A stretch of DNA of 64,000 nucleotides from Asticcacaulis sp. AC466. Lineage in GTDB: Bacteria; Pseudomonadota; Alphaproteobacteria; Caulobacterales; Caulobacteraceae. The stretch is taken from the NCBI RefSeq assembly GCF_000495815.1, contig NZ_AWGE01000024.1, forward strand, positions 1-64,000, given 5' to 3'. The notes under the pieces were generated by a model, which searched no databases, had not been told where the DNA came from, and saw nothing but the letters and a program-made list of their open reading frames with translations. The first letter of the stretch is position 1, and each line of letters begins with the position of its first letter. A program made the translations under genes and the position numbers. This document shows, piece after piece, positions 7,846 to 16,545 of this stretch.

Positions 7846-8309
7846 CTCCACCTATTCAAAGACCTTTAATCACCGGAAGGATCAATTGTCATTACCTAGC
7901 GATGTTTATGGCTTTCCTTATAAAGTATGATCCAGCCCGCGAGCACAGCGACATGCCATCTGCGCATCGCCGGTACCAATGTCTCGGCGTTCGCGCTATA
8001 GGCTATTGATACGTCACCCCTAACCAAAACACTGCGTCCTGGCCCTACCGTCTTCGCCTACGCCGACGACGGCAGGGCCAAAGCCACACCGGTACTGGCT
8101 GACCATTTGGATTAAGGCATTCTGATCGCCACCAGATCGCCACAGTCGATGCGTGGCCACCTCCCCCCGCCCGGGAGCCAGACCTGATGCACCACCAGCC
8201 ACAACATAGCCTACCTACCACAGCGCTGATATAGCTGGACACCTCGAAAAACCTGGCGGAATTGGCCGGATCATGATTCCATATCTTGGTCGGGATATGG
8301 AGGATTTCG
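7846..8309. other. Gene-free stretch with a long hairpin and a possible IS left end
   Basis: No supported gene. A GC-rich imperfect hairpin lies at 8040-8080 (TGGCCCT/AGGGCCA and CCGTC/GACGG). The sequence GGACACCTCGAAAAACC near 8236 precedes the transposase fragment and may be the left terminal repeat of the IS5-type element; its partner is missing. The composition returns to GC-rich here, so this is the edge of the AT-rich cassette. Confidence 0.35.
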
Positions 8310-8942
8310 ATGAAGGGAGAGCCTGGTCTTTTTGATGTTCAGGAGCGTTTGAAACGCTTAAGCGATCTGGGCGATCAGCTCGAAACGTACGGTCGGTTGG
8401 TCGATTTCGAAGCGTTCCGTCCGGATCTGTTGGCTGCCGTGGGTTACAGCGCCGGCGCCAAAGGCGGGCGGCCACCGTTCGACGTCGTACTGATGTTCAA
8501 AATCTTGGTCATCCAGGCGCAGAACAGTCTCAGCGACGAACGCGCGGAATATCTGATCAGCGATCGGCTGTCCTTCATGCGGTTCCTTGGGCTGACGCTG
8601 AGCGACCCCATTCCCGACGCCAAGACAATCTGGCTGTTGGAAAGCGGTACAGGCCACGCCTCGCATATCGTTTTTGCCCGCGAAGGGGCAAAGACAACGG
8701 GCGATGCGGCGCAATATGAGATGCGTGCCGACAGCGGTAATATGAAAACACGTCATTTCTGCAAGGTTTGCGGTTCCCCGATCCTTATGACCTTCGCCGC
8801 CACGCCGAACCCGTTCACAGTGCGCGCAGCCAGTCTCGATGCGCCGGAAAGATACCAACCACAGATCGTGACCTATACCGCGCGCGGTCACGAATGGGAC
8901 TATCTAAACCCCGCCCTTCCCAAATTCGAGAGGATGCCTTAG
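8310..8942 (+). pseudogene. Chimera: IS5-type transposase N-terminus fused in frame to GFA-family C-terminus
   Basis: Residues 1 to about 110 match the N-terminal part of IS5-type transposases (LFDVQERLKRLSDLGDQLE, GRPPFDVVLMFKILV, LSDERAEYLISDRLSFMRFLGL, DAKTIW). At about base 8640 the frame passes without a stop into the C-terminal half of a glutathione-dependent formaldehyde-activating (GFA/CENP-V) protein, with the zinc-binding FCKVCGSP motif. The transposase catalytic DDE core and the GFA N-terminal CxC cluster are both lost, so neither half should work. A GGAGG site precedes ATG 8310. The likely cause is IS insertion into a GFA gene followed by deletion. The stop overlaps the convergent gene by four bases. 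Confidence 0.75.
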
Positions 8943-9424
8943 CGCACCTCGACCGGAGGCGCAGCGGCCGCCTGCTCTTGCGGCGTCGCGGCCCGATGGC
9001 CGTAGCTCAGGACATTGGTGATGCGCCAGGCGCCGTCATGCTTGGTCCAGACCATGACGAACTTGGCAATGCCTTCGCAGCGGTTCGTCGCCAACTCGCA
9101 AAAGCGGTGCTCGCCCTCCTCGATCGCACCGTAGTCCTTGATCGGATAGACCCGGAAGGTCGCGGGGATCAGTTCGCGCCGCACCTTGCCGCATATGTAT
9201 TTGCGCACGCCGTCCACCATGGCGTCACGCTCAAACGTCGCGCCCCCGGTATCGTGGTAGAAGGCCACCTTCGGATCGAAATAGCCCGAAAAGGTCGGCA
9301 GGTCGCACCGGTTGTAGGCGTCGAACACCTGCGTATCCAACGCACCGATTTCCGCCGTCAGCGGGTCGGCAGCCGCCGGAGTAGCGGCCGCGAGTACGGC
9401 GGCAATGGTAAGGGCGGTGATCAT
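8939..9424 (-). CDS. Secreted NTF2-like (SnoaL/DUF4440-type) protein
   Basis: 161 residues with a clean signal peptide (MITALTIAAVLAAATPAAADP). The body has the pattern of a nuclear-transport-factor-2-like fold: an N-terminal helix with a DAYNRCDLPTFSGYFDPKVAFYHD stretch, then sheet strands ending VMVWTKHDGAWRITNVLSYGH. Such proteins are small periplasmic or secreted domains with varied or unknown roles. It is transcribed alone, converging on the chimeric transposase gene. Confidence 0.75.
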   Translation of the reverse strand: MITALTIAAVLAAATPAAADPLTAEIGALDTQVFDAYNRCDLPTFSGYFDPKVAFYHDTGGATFERDAMVDGVRKYICGKVRRELIPATFRVYPIKDYGAIEEGEHRFCELATNRCEGIAKFVMVWTKHDGAWRITNVLSYGHRAATPQEQAAAAPPVEVR

Positions 9425-9614
9425 GCTTATGCTCCGGCGTCTGAGGCATGGAGGCTAGGTGACCGGCAGAAGGCTGTCATCTTAAACTGTTGTAATGTCG
9501 TGGGCCCGCATACCGGGCATACACTACCGCTCTTGACAAATCGGGCCGATCGAAACACAACCTTAAGAAGCGCGCGCATATGGTGCGGTTACGCAAATCA
9601 GCACGAGGCAGGTT

Positions 9615-10394
9615 ATGGACGTCACCACCGCTCCCTCCGCCGCCGCCCCGGCAGCAACCCCACCCGAGCAACCGCAAGCGGCGTTCAAAAACCAGGACCA
9701 GTTCAGCGACCTGATCGAACGGGTGTCGAATGCGGCGGGAAGCTATTCTGAATCAGAACAGTTGGATGCCTATACGTCATTGCAAAACATGGCCGTCACG
9801 GGCGGAATGATCGGCATGGGCGCCGACAATCAAAAGCTATACAATCAGGTGACATCTAGTTCTGCGATCGCGCAGAAGGTCAGACAAACCGGCCAGGCCT
9901 ATACCATGGCGATGATTGCGGGGGCGCAAAGCGGCGGTGCGTCCGGCGCACGACAGGCGGCGCTCGACTTTTTCGACAAGCAAAACCCATCTGACCAGCA
10001 AATTCTCTTCAGAGGTCACATCAACGCAGCGGACATGAGCGGCTCTGCGCCGTTCGCCAACGTGGATAGCTGGCGCACCTCCATGCTCGCGGGCATCAAA
10101 CTCGACCAATATGTCGAAAGCGCTTCGGCCAAGGGTGATCCTTACGTCCAGGCCAGGACAGACCCCAAATTGGCCGCCGCGCTCAAGCTGTCGGACGCCA
10201 AGGACCAATTCGCCACCTGGGCGCAGCAGATCGCCGATCTGTTCGGCCTGCGCAACCCGATCCAGGATAAGGTCGATCTGTCCGACGCGGCCAAACAGGC
10301 GCTGGGAACGGTGTCATCGCCCGCAAACCCTACGCCCGCGCCCGCCAAGCCCGCGCCATATGAGGCGGGCGCCTTGGCCTCGAAGACGGTTTAA
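9615..10394 (+). CDS. Hypothetical protein with low-complexity ends
   Basis: 259 residues, no family recognised. No signal peptide or membrane segment is evident. The first 25 residues and the last 30 are rich in Ala and Pro. The middle is mostly helical, Gln/Ala/Ser-rich, with GGMIGMG and GAQSGGASGARQ stretches. The ATG follows AGGCAGGTT. Coding is supported by length, codon use and third-position GC. It may belong to the same direction of transcription as the SRPBCC gene 88 bases downstream. Confidence 0.6.
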   Translation: MDVTTAPSAAAPAATPPEQPQAAFKNQDQFSDLIERVSNAAGSYSESEQLDAYTSLQNMAVTGGMIGMGADNQKLYNQVTSSSAIAQKVRQTGQAYTMAMIAGAQSGGASGARQAALDFFDKQNPSDQQILFRGHINAADMSGSAPFANVDSWRTSMLAGIKLDQYVESASAKGDPYVQARTDPKLAAALKLSDAKDQFATWAQQIADLFGLRNPIQDKVDLSDAAKQALGTVSSPANPTPAPAKPAPYEAGALASKTV

Positions 10395-10481
10395 GCCCCA
10401 CCACCCACGACGTCCTGACCTTGCCCGCCCCGGCGTTCCATGCCTAAGTGCGCCGCCGATTCCGGCCCTTAAGGACCACAG

Positions 10482-11507
10482 ATGACCGAGCAGACGGGCC
10501 CGGCGACACCGCCCCTGTATAAGCGCAGCCCCGCCTGGCGACGCGTCGCCGCGGCCTTCGCCCTGGCGCTTTGCCTGGCGCTGGCCGCCTATGCCATCCT
10601 CTCTCTTGTCCGCAGCGAAAGCGGCTTTGCCAGCGTAAGTTTTCTGGCCGTGCTGCCCGCCATCCTGTCGGCCCTGATCTGCTATATCGGCGACCCGGCC
10701 CATGCGCGCGGTGCCGGCTTTTATTGGACGGTGCCGGCCGTCCTGGTCGCCCTCATCTGCGCCGCGGCAGCCTGGCCGCTGCACGAAGGGATTGTCTGCC
10801 TGATCATGCTGGCGCCCATCTGGCTGCTCTCCGGCTGGGCCGGCGCGTTCCTGCTGCGGCGGCTGCGCAAACGCGTCATCGACCCGACCCTGTTCCAATC
10901 CTCGCTGGCCGTCTTCCCGCTGCTGGCCCTGCTGGTCGAAGGGCAACTCCCCTACCCGCCGCAAGACTTTACGGTGACGCGCCGCATCGTGATCGAAGCG
11001 GACGCCGCCACCGTATGGCCCTTCGCCGTGTCGAACGCCCACATCGCCCCGTCCGAAGGCAAATGGACCTTTTCGCAGAATATCGTAGGCCTGCCCCGCC
11101 CGCGCGCCACGGTGTTGCGCGGCACCGGCGTGGGCGCGGTCCGCACCGCCTATTGGGGCGATCATATCCATTTCGACGAGATCATCACCGGATGGGAACC
11201 GGGACACAGGCTGGCGTGGCGGTTCAGCTTCCCGGACGATTCCTTGCGGACCTATACCGACAAACATATTTCACCCGATGGACCGGCCCTTAAGATCGCA
11301 TCGGGCGACTACACCCTTAAGGCCCTGTCGCCGGGACGGACCCTGCTGACCCTGCGCACGCGCTACGTCGCCCGAACCCATGTCAACCTGTACGCCGCCG
11401 CGTGGGGCGAAGTCTTCCTGGGCGACATCCAAAGCAATGTGCTGACCCTGATCAGGGACCGCGCCGAACACGCCGCTCATGCGCGACGCGGCGAAGCAGG
11501 CTTGTAG
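10482..11507 (+). CDS. Membrane-anchored SRPBCC (START-like) domain protein
   Basis: 341 residues. Four hydrophobic segments occupy about residues 22-42, 48-66, 78-98 and 103-125, and another follows near 140-155. Residues about 165-330 have the polyketide-cyclase/START-like pattern: FTVTRRIVIEADAATVWPFAV, then GTGVGAVRTAYWGDHIHFDEIITGWEPGHRLAW and a closing strand-helix pair (LLTLRTRYVART). START-like domains bind hydrophobic ligands. Here the cavity would sit at the membrane; the ligand is unknown. Confidence 0.75.
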   Translation: MTEQTGPATPPLYKRSPAWRRVAAAFALALCLALAAYAILSLVRSESGFASVSFLAVLPAILSALICYIGDPAHARGAGFYWTVPAVLVALICAAAAWPLHEGIVCLIMLAPIWLLSGWAGAFLLRRLRKRVIDPTLFQSSLAVFPLLALLVEGQLPYPPQDFTVTRRIVIEADAATVWPFAVSNAHIAPSEGKWTFSQNIVGLPRPRATVLRGTGVGAVRTAYWGDHIHFDEIITGWEPGHRLAWRFSFPDDSLRTYTDKHISPDGPALKIASGDYTLKALSPGRTLLTLRTRYVARTHVNLYAAAWGEVFLGDIQSNVLTLIRDRAEHAAHARRGEAGL

Positions 11508-11555
11508 TCCAGCAACCGGCATAGCCAACGCATCGCGTTTCCGCCCAACCGCACA

Positions 11556-12071
11556 TCACCGACGGCCATTGACCTGAAAATACGAGATGTCCTGGCTATC
11601 GGGATCATATAGCGCGCGGAAATAACACGCACCACCGTCAGCGACGACAACCAGGTGCTGCGTCAGCATTTCATCCGGCACACCGCTACGTCTACAAAAA
11701 GCGTTTATCAAAATGACCTTCGGCCCTGACGCGTCTAAATCGTAAATCCGGTTCGCAGCAGAGACGCGAACGCCCTCAAACTGGAATATGTACGTGTCGA
11801 TGGCCTCTCCGATGGCCCTGCGCTCATTTTCGCTGCGTTGATTTAATGAACCGAGACGAACCTGGCCAACAGGCGCTCTCAGGTATCGTTTCAGGGCGGA
11901 CGTGGCGTCACCCACCTGCGCCTCGGACGGTGTCCATGCGCCCCCGGCATTTTCGGCGGGTACGGCAATGATATAGTGGCTTTCGAGCGGTTCGGCGCGC
12001 GCTGGAGCCGCAACGGCGGCGCAGACTACCGCGCACGCCGCCAAGATCTTCAAAGCTGATTTAAAATGCAT
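11556..12071 (-). CDS. Secreted hypothetical protein
   Basis: About 171 residues from ATG 12071. A GTG at 12092 would add seven polar residues before the signal peptide. The N-terminus is a good signal peptide (HFKSALKILAACAVVCAAVAAPARA). The mature part has a conserved-looking IVAVPAENAGGAWTPSEAQV region and two possible Cys for a disulphide (RRSG preceded by FC, and GGACY). No named family is recognised. It stands alone between oppositely oriented genes. Confidence 0.6.
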   Translation of the reverse strand: MHFKSALKILAACAVVCAAVAAPARAEPLESHYIIAVPAENAGGAWTPSEAQVGDATSALKRYLRAPVGQVRLGSLNQRSENERRAIGEAIDTYIFQFEGVRVSAANRIYDLDASGPKVILINAFCRRSGVPDEMLTQHLVVVADGGACYFRALYDPDSQDISYFQVNGRR

Positions 12072-12180
12072 CTGCCCTGTCTCCGCTTTCACTTATCCTA
12101 CCGACGCCTCACGCCAACCTTCGCATAGCGCACGAAGAGATTCCAGCGGTGTGTACACACCTTATTTATCCTGCGGTTGT

Positions 12181-13260
12181 ATGATGGCCCCTCCGGAGGG
12201 GCGGCATGTCAAAAAAGAAGTGAAGGCCTGGCTTTGGCTGCTCGGCGTGTCGGGCGTGGCAAGCTTCATGCTGTTCTTCCTGCCGGTCACCGTGCTCATA
12301 CTGCTGATGTACGTTTTCATCGGCATGTTGATGGTCCCGGCCCCGTTCATTTTCCTCTATTCGGCCCTCACCTTCGGCCTCAATGCGCTTCTGTCCCGTG
12401 TCCTGCCCAAACCGGTCTGGCTGCGCATCGCCATGAGCATAGCGGTGGTGGTTTTCGGCGCGCACCTCGTTTCGGGCCTCCTCAACACAGAGCGGGCCGC
12501 CGCCTTCAACCGGATCGTGGCCAATGACATCGCCCTGACCTCAAAGCCGTCTTTTTCGCGGCTTGTGCGCATCGACGAAGGCCCGGAATCTCATCGCGCC
12601 GATGGCCCCGTGACCTGTGACCACGCCTGCATCACCTATCTGGCCAACGGCGCGGTCACGGCCGTGCTGCTTCCGACCGACCGTGGCGATACCCGCCCGC
12701 TGTATCAGCGCAGCTATACCCTGTTTCGCAACCGCCCCGGCTGCCGCCAGGCGCAGGATTGGCGCGACACCGGTCGCGTCTGGCAAGGCGGCTGTCTGGC
12801 GCCGCCCCAGTCGGGGAAAATCGCCATCGGCGATCTGGTCGTCCATGCAAAACCGGTGTCCGTGCCGTTTCAGGTCAAAGACAGCAAGGCCGAACGCTTC
12901 GAAGTCTATCTTATGACCGCGTCCGGCCTGCAAACGATCGAGCGCCAAACATCGTTTGAGATGACGGCCTATGGCGACATGCCCGTGGTGAGCCGCGATG
13001 CCGGCTGGAACGGGTCCAATTTCGATCACGGCTTGACCTTGCTCAACAGCACCAAGCCGCATTGGCGCTATCTCGAAAACGTGCTGAAAGACGATCTGGG
13101 TCTAAGCACCGATCTTCGCACCCGGGAGAGCGACCTGGCTGCCGCCAGCCGGGCCAATGCCGAAGCCAGTGCCAAAGCGAGCGCGGCTTCATCGGCAAAG
13201 GGCGACAAAACGGTCGGGCAGATTCTGATTGACCTCATCCGGTCCTTGGGTAACCGGTGA
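12181..13260 (+). CDS. Membrane-anchored hypothetical protein; true start uncertain
   Basis: About 359 residues. Three hydrophobic segments lie in the first 110 residues (WLWLLGVSGVASFMLFFLPVTVLILL and two more). A long soluble domain with several Cys (CDHACITYL, GCRQ, GGCL) follows, then a coiled Ala/Ser/Lys-rich tail. No family is recognised. The start is doubtful. The only strong ribosome site (GGAGGGG) leads to ATG 12206, which stops after five codons because of a run of six A at 12211-12216; one more A would put that ATG in frame. ATG 12181 and GTG 12220 are in frame but lack a ribosome site. Confidence 0.6.
   Translation: MMAPPEGRHVKKEVKAWLWLLGVSGVASFMLFFLPVTVLILLMYVFIGMLMVPAPFIFLYSALTFGLNALLSRVLPKPVWLRIAMSIAVVVFGAHLVSGLLNTERAAAFNRIVANDIALTSKPSFSRLVRIDEGPESHRADGPVTCDHACITYLANGAVTAVLLPTDRGDTRPLYQRSYTLFRNRPGCRQAQDWRDTGRVWQGGCLAPPQSGKIAIGDLVVHAKPVSVPFQVKDSKAERFEVYLMTASGLQTIERQTSFEMTAYGDMPVVSRDAGWNGSNFDHGLTLLNSTKPHWRYLENVLKDDLGLSTDLRTRESDLAAASRANAEASAKASAASSAKGDKTVGQILIDLIRSLGNR
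12187..12202. repeat. 16-bp perfect GC palindrome containing the ribosome site
   Basis: GCCCCTCCGGAGGGGC reads the same on both strands and could form a strong hairpin in the mRNA. It would hide the GGAGG ribosome site just before ATG 12206, so it may limit translation. Confidence 0.5.
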
Positions 13261-13267
13261 GGCTGAA

Positions 13268-13729
13268 TCAGCCAGAACAGCCGTCGAGATCAAAGAACTG
13301 CTTATCGATGGCGTCGCCTTGCCAACTGGAATCCGCCAGACCGCTCATCAGGATATGCGCCGGTGCGGCGTCTCCCTTTTGGGGCGCATGGTTGATCAGG
13401 TCATAATTGGCGTCGGCACCGATATATTCCATGTCCCCCAAACGGCCCGGTCCGCCATCGGGTGACGGCAAATGGAAATCGGGGCGCGTGACGTCGGTGG
13501 TGTGGGCGACGTTTTGACGGCCATCGTTTCCCCCATTCCACGGCAGGAAATAGGTCGTGTGGCCGGGCAGGCGGTTATGCAGGGCCAGCGCGATACCGGA
13601 CGGCCAATCCTGCGACCGCTCCACCTGCACAACGGACAGCGTCACGTCCCTTTGATGGCGCAGGCTGTAATGGGCCTTTTCGACGGGACAGGTCGCCGCC
13701 ACGGCCAAGGCAACCGCGAACACAAGCAT
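13268..13729 (-). CDS. Secreted hypothetical protein
   Basis: 153 residues with a short N-terminal signal (MLVFAVALAVAATC). The Cys at residue 14 could be a lipidation site, although the preceding residues fit a lipobox poorly. The mature part is polar, with PGHTTYFLPWNG and RPDFHLPSPDGGPGR stretches and a C-terminal Cys. I do not recognise a family. It converges on the membrane protein gene that ends at 13260. Confidence 0.55.
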   Translation of the reverse strand: MLVFAVALAVAATCPVEKAHYSLRHQRDVTLSVVQVERSQDWPSGIALALHNRLPGHTTYFLPWNGGNDGRQNVAHTTDVTRPDFHLPSPDGGPGRLGDMEYIGADANYDLINHAPQKGDAAPAHILMSGLADSSWQGDAIDKQFFDLDGCSG

Positions 13730-13790
13730 GGTCAGTTCTCCAGGGAATAAGGCCTAAACTGCGCCGATCCGCGCCGAAGTCAAGACGCCC

Positions 13791-13967
13791 CTACTCCTCC
13801 TTTTCCGTCGGCTTCAGCCGTATGCCGCGTTTCGACAGGGCTTCACGCAACAACATTTCAAGCTGGGCGTTGGTCGAGCGCAATTCGGCCGCGGCCAGAC
13901 GCTCGACCGCCGTCAGAACCTCCGGCGGCAGACGCAGAGGATAGGCTTTCTTACCGGGCGACGCCAC
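13791..13967 (-). CDS. Small ribbon-helix-helix (Arc-like) DNA-binding protein
   Basis: 58 residues from a GTG. The sequence has the compact ribbon-helix-helix pattern: a basic strand (KKAYPLRLP), helix PEVLTAVERLAAAE, a turn (RSTN) and helix AQLEMLLREALSKRG. It starts three bases after the SPFH gene stops on the same strand, so the two are one operon. It is a good candidate to bind the palindrome 15084-15099 in front of the operon and repress it; this is inference. Confidence 0.68.
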   Translation of the reverse strand: MASPGKKAYPLRLPPEVLTAVERLAAAELRSTNAQLEMLLREALSKRGIRLKPTEKEE

Positions 13968-13970
13968 GGA

Positions 13971-14840
13971 TCAGCCGTAGAGCGTGCCGGTGTTCACGAC
14001 CGGCTGAGCTTCACGATCGGCACACAGCACGACCAGAAGGTTCGACACCATGGCCGCCTTGCGTTCTTCGTCGAGCTTGACAACGCCGCGGGCGGACAAT
14101 TGTTCCAGCGCCAGTTCCACCATGCCGACCGCGCCGGCGACGATCTTCTGGCGCGCGGCGATAATCGCCTCGGCCTGCTGGCGCTTGAGCATCGCCCCGG
14201 CGATTTCCGGCGCATAGGCCAGGTGCATGAGGTGGGCTTCGTCAACCGACACCCCGGCGACGGCGACGCGCGTCTGCAAATCCGCCTTCAAGCGCTGGCT
14301 GACGATTTCCGCATCCTCGCGCAAGGTCGGCTGACCGTCTTCGGCATGGTCATAGGCGTATTGACGCGCGGTTTCGCGCAAGGCCGTCTCGATCTGGATG
14401 TTGACGAAGGCGGCATAGTCGTCGACGTCGAACAGGGCCTGGGCCGAGTCCGAAATGTGCCAGACAATGTTGGCGGCGATTTCGATCGGATTACCGCGCT
14501 GGTCATTGACCTTCAACGCCTCGCTGGTGACGTTGCGCACCCGCAGGCTGACCTTTTTGCGCCCGTACCAGAACGGCACCCAACGCAGGCCGGTATTGCG
14601 GTCGCTGCCCTTGTAATTGCCAAAAACGGTCAGGGCCACCGACTGGTTGGGCTGCACCGTATAGAAACCCATAAGGATGCATAGCGCCGCCAGGACAAGC
14701 GGTATGGCCAACAGCCCCGCCCCCAGGAACGGCGCCGCAATACCGATGGCCAGCAAGGCCACAAAGACGAGAAGCAGCAGCCCGCCGCTACCGCTCGCAA
14801 CGGCCCGTTCACGCGTACTGTTGATCTGTTGATCGCTCAT
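13971..14840 (-). CDS. SPFH/Band 7 domain membrane protein (stomatin/prohibitin-like)
   Basis: 289 residues. Two hydrophobic helices (about residues 20-65) are followed by an SPFH domain. It begins [20 protein letters not shown], contains [23 protein letters not shown] and [19 protein letters not shown], and ends with a charged helix rich in Ala, Gln and Lys ([21 protein letters not shown]). These proteins form oligomeric membrane scaffolds. The C-terminal helix is the expected assembly region. It lies in an operon with a small protein upstream and a ribbon-helix-helix protein downstream. Confidence 0.9.
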   Translation of the reverse strand: MSDQQINSTRERAVASGSGGLLLLVFVALLAIGIAAPFLGAGLLAIPLVLAALCILMGFYTVQPNQSVALTVFGNYKGSDRNTGLRWVPFWYGRKKVSLRVRNVTSEALKVNDQRGNPIEIAANIVWHISDSAQALFDVDDYAAFVNIQIETALRETARQYAYDHAEDGQPTLREDAEIVSQRLKADLQTRVAVAGVSVDEAHLMHLAYAPEIAGAMLKRQQAEAIIAARQKIVAGAVGMVELALEQLSARGVVKLDEERKAAMVSNLLVVLCADREAQPVVNTGTLYG

Positions 14841-14867
14841 GGCAGCCTCCCTGAAAGCCTTATCGCT

Positions 14868-15059
14868 CTAGATATCCATTTCGGTCACGACATATCCCTT
14901 GCCCATCAGCTTCGGTCGGACGCTGAGGACACGGTGCACCTTCTGGCGGCGCAGAAGAAACCGCTGTACGGCCGCACCGCCGTAATCGGTTGCGCTATAG
15001 TTCAGAATTTCCCAGCCCTGCGCCACCAGGTCGCTCAAGGGTCTGATATCATTAGCCAT
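14868..15059 (-). CDS. Small conserved protein of the SPFH operon
   Basis: 63 residues from ATG 15059; an earlier in-frame ATG at 15074 lacks support. The pattern is ISL-type: DIRPLSDLVAQGWEILNYSATDY, then a sheet of basic strands (VQRFLLRRQKVHRVLSVRPKLMGKGYVVTEMDI). It resembles the small DUF4177-like proteins that follow a helix with a two-strand hairpin, but I am not sure of the family. It precedes the SPFH gene by 27 bases and is probably its operon partner. Confidence 0.62.
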   Translation of the reverse strand: MANDIRPLSDLVAQGWEILNYSATDYGGAAVQRFLLRRQKVHRVLSVRPKLMGKGYVVTEMDI

Positions 15060-15083
15060 GGTCAAGCCCTCCAAAGGTATATC

Positions 15084-15099
15084 AAAGTGATATCACTTT
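15084..15099. promoter_or_regulatory. Perfect 16-bp palindromic operator of the SPFH operon
   Basis: AAAGTGATATCACTTT is a perfect palindrome, 25 bases upstream of the first ATG of the SPFH operon. A partial extra half-site (TATATC) adjoins it. It fits a dimeric repressor such as the ribbon-helix-helix protein at the end of the same operon. Confidence 0.65.
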
Positions 15100-15138
15100 A
15101 GGCGCAGGCGATCAATCGTTTTCGCACAGTGGCGGGCT

Positions 15139-15762
15139 TCAGGCCGTGCGGGGAAGGCTGGAAACCGTGCGCAGCCGCACCGCGATCAGCATCAGCCAAC
15201 TGATCAGGACGACCACAAATATACGATTGGTGATGCCGTAGGGCGCGCCGCGATGCAGGGTCATGGCCTGGGCGACAAAGGCGATAGCCAGGGCGGCAAC
15301 CAGTATCAAGGCCGGCGTGCGCAGGCTTTTCCAGCGGGCGTCCGCCCCCAGGCTGACGCTCAGGCCGAGCGCGGCCAGGAACAGGCTGACGATATTGACC
15401 AGAAAGCTCAGCGTATGAATATTGCCATGGGTCGTATTGACCATGACCGTTTCCAGATCGGTCTGAAAGGCCGCCGTCACCAACAGCCCCAGCGACGCGA
15501 TCCCCATCAGCACGCGGGCAATCGCCACCAGAACCGTCTTCGGACCATCGCGCCCCAACCCTATCGCCAGACACAGGCACCCCAGCGACACCGAGATAAA
15601 GGCGGTGGTCATGATCCAGCCGAAGCGGCCGACCGCATAGTCGCTGATCATGTGATCGACGGGCGTATAATCGGGCCGCAGAAAATGAAGCCCGATAAGC
15701 GCAATGGCAAAATAGGCGAAAAACGCAATCGTCAGATTGGGCAGGAAGGGACGCTCGTTCAT
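15139..15762 (-). CDS. DUF998 family membrane protein
   Basis: 207 residues with six hydrophobic segments at about residues 10-28, 48-66, 80-100, 118-138, 150-168 and 180-198. The family hallmark is present: after helix 1, a DHMISDYAVGRFGWIMTTAF stretch, then an acidic loop before the fourth helix (HGNIHTLS). DUF998 proteins are integral membrane proteins of unknown function. The ATG at 15762 follows a plausible purine-rich site. Confidence 0.82.
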   Translation of the reverse strand: MNERPFLPNLTIAFFAYFAIALIGLHFLRPDYTPVDHMISDYAVGRFGWIMTTAFISVSLGCLCLAIGLGRDGPKTVLVAIARVLMGIASLGLLVTAAFQTDLETVMVNTTHGNIHTLSFLVNIVSLFLAALGLSVSLGADARWKSLRTPALILVAALAIAFVAQAMTLHRGAPYGITNRIFVVVLISWLMLIAVRLRTVSSLPRTA

Positions 15763-15858
15763 GGGATGGCTCCGTGACGCGTAACACGACTATGCCAGCT
15801 TTTTCCGCCCGCGCAATGGCGGGCAGACATGTATTAAGACCTTGCAGGCGCGCCGCCG

Positions 15859-16476
15859 CTAAGGCCCCTGAGGATGGTCGCGAAGCCAGGCTTGCGCATT
15901 CTCGCGATATTCATGGATATCTTTGAGACACTGGGTCGCGACCGAGCCAATCTCGCGCCCAACCCACATGGCCTCCGCTTCCGCCAGATCAAGCAGATCG
16001 GCGGCGGGACTATTGATGTAGTAATCAGGCAAATGATGCTGATTGAACCAGACCGGCTCTATCATGGCCTCGCATAGACACCCACGGGCCTCCGCGCAGG
16101 CGGGGTCGAGATAAAGGGCGCGCTCGTAATGTTCGACCCCGAGTCCCAGCCGCCCAAGCCACAGATGGGCGATGACAGTGTCCGGCTCCCGCTCCCCCCA
16201 TTCCCGGCAGGTTGGGTGGACAATCGTCTCAAGCAGCGGCGACGGCATGGAATACGGGCTTAAGGATTCCAACAGCCAAAGGCACAGGTCCAGGCGACGG
16301 TCAAACGACCAGGTAGCGGCGGCCTGCACAAATTCCGTGAGTTCAGCCAGGGCGCGCTTCCTGACTCCTCGGCCCTGAAGCGCCAGATAGTCGGCGAGCC
16401 CTTGCCAACCCGGCTTGCCGCTTGCCACTGCGCTCATGGCAATCATCTTGTCGAGATCGTTATTCTGCAAAGCCAT
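15859..16476 (-). CDS. Hypothetical cytoplasmic protein, TPR-like
   Basis: 205 residues, all-helical and soluble, with no signal peptide. Two helix pairs look like tetratricopeptide-type units (WSFDRRLDLCLWLLESL and HLWLGRLGLGVEHYERALYLDPACAEA). The C-terminal half is rich in Trp, Tyr and His. No named family is recognised. It sits 70 bases before the gene at 16546-17046 on the same strand, so the two may be cotranscribed. Confidence 0.6.
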   Translation of the reverse strand: MALQNNDLDKMIAMSAVASGKPGWQGLADYLALQGRGVRKRALAELTEFVQAAATWSFDRRLDLCLWLLESLSPYSMPSPLLETIVHPTCREWGEREPDTVIAHLWLGRLGLGVEHYERALYLDPACAEARGCLCEAMIEPVWFNQHHLPDYYINSPAADLLDLAEAEAMWVGREIGSVATQCLKDIHEYRENAQAWLRDHPQGP

Positions 16477-16545
16477 TATCCGAATAGCGGAGGTTCAACA
16501 ATCTTGGCCATGCCGTCGGCAACACGTCAACCGCCCCCCCTCCCC

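Noticed and set aside
8768-9751. 327-codon plus-strand frame over the NTF2-like gene
   Set aside because: The minus-strand NTF2-like gene has a signal peptide and a family pattern; this frame crosses gene borders.
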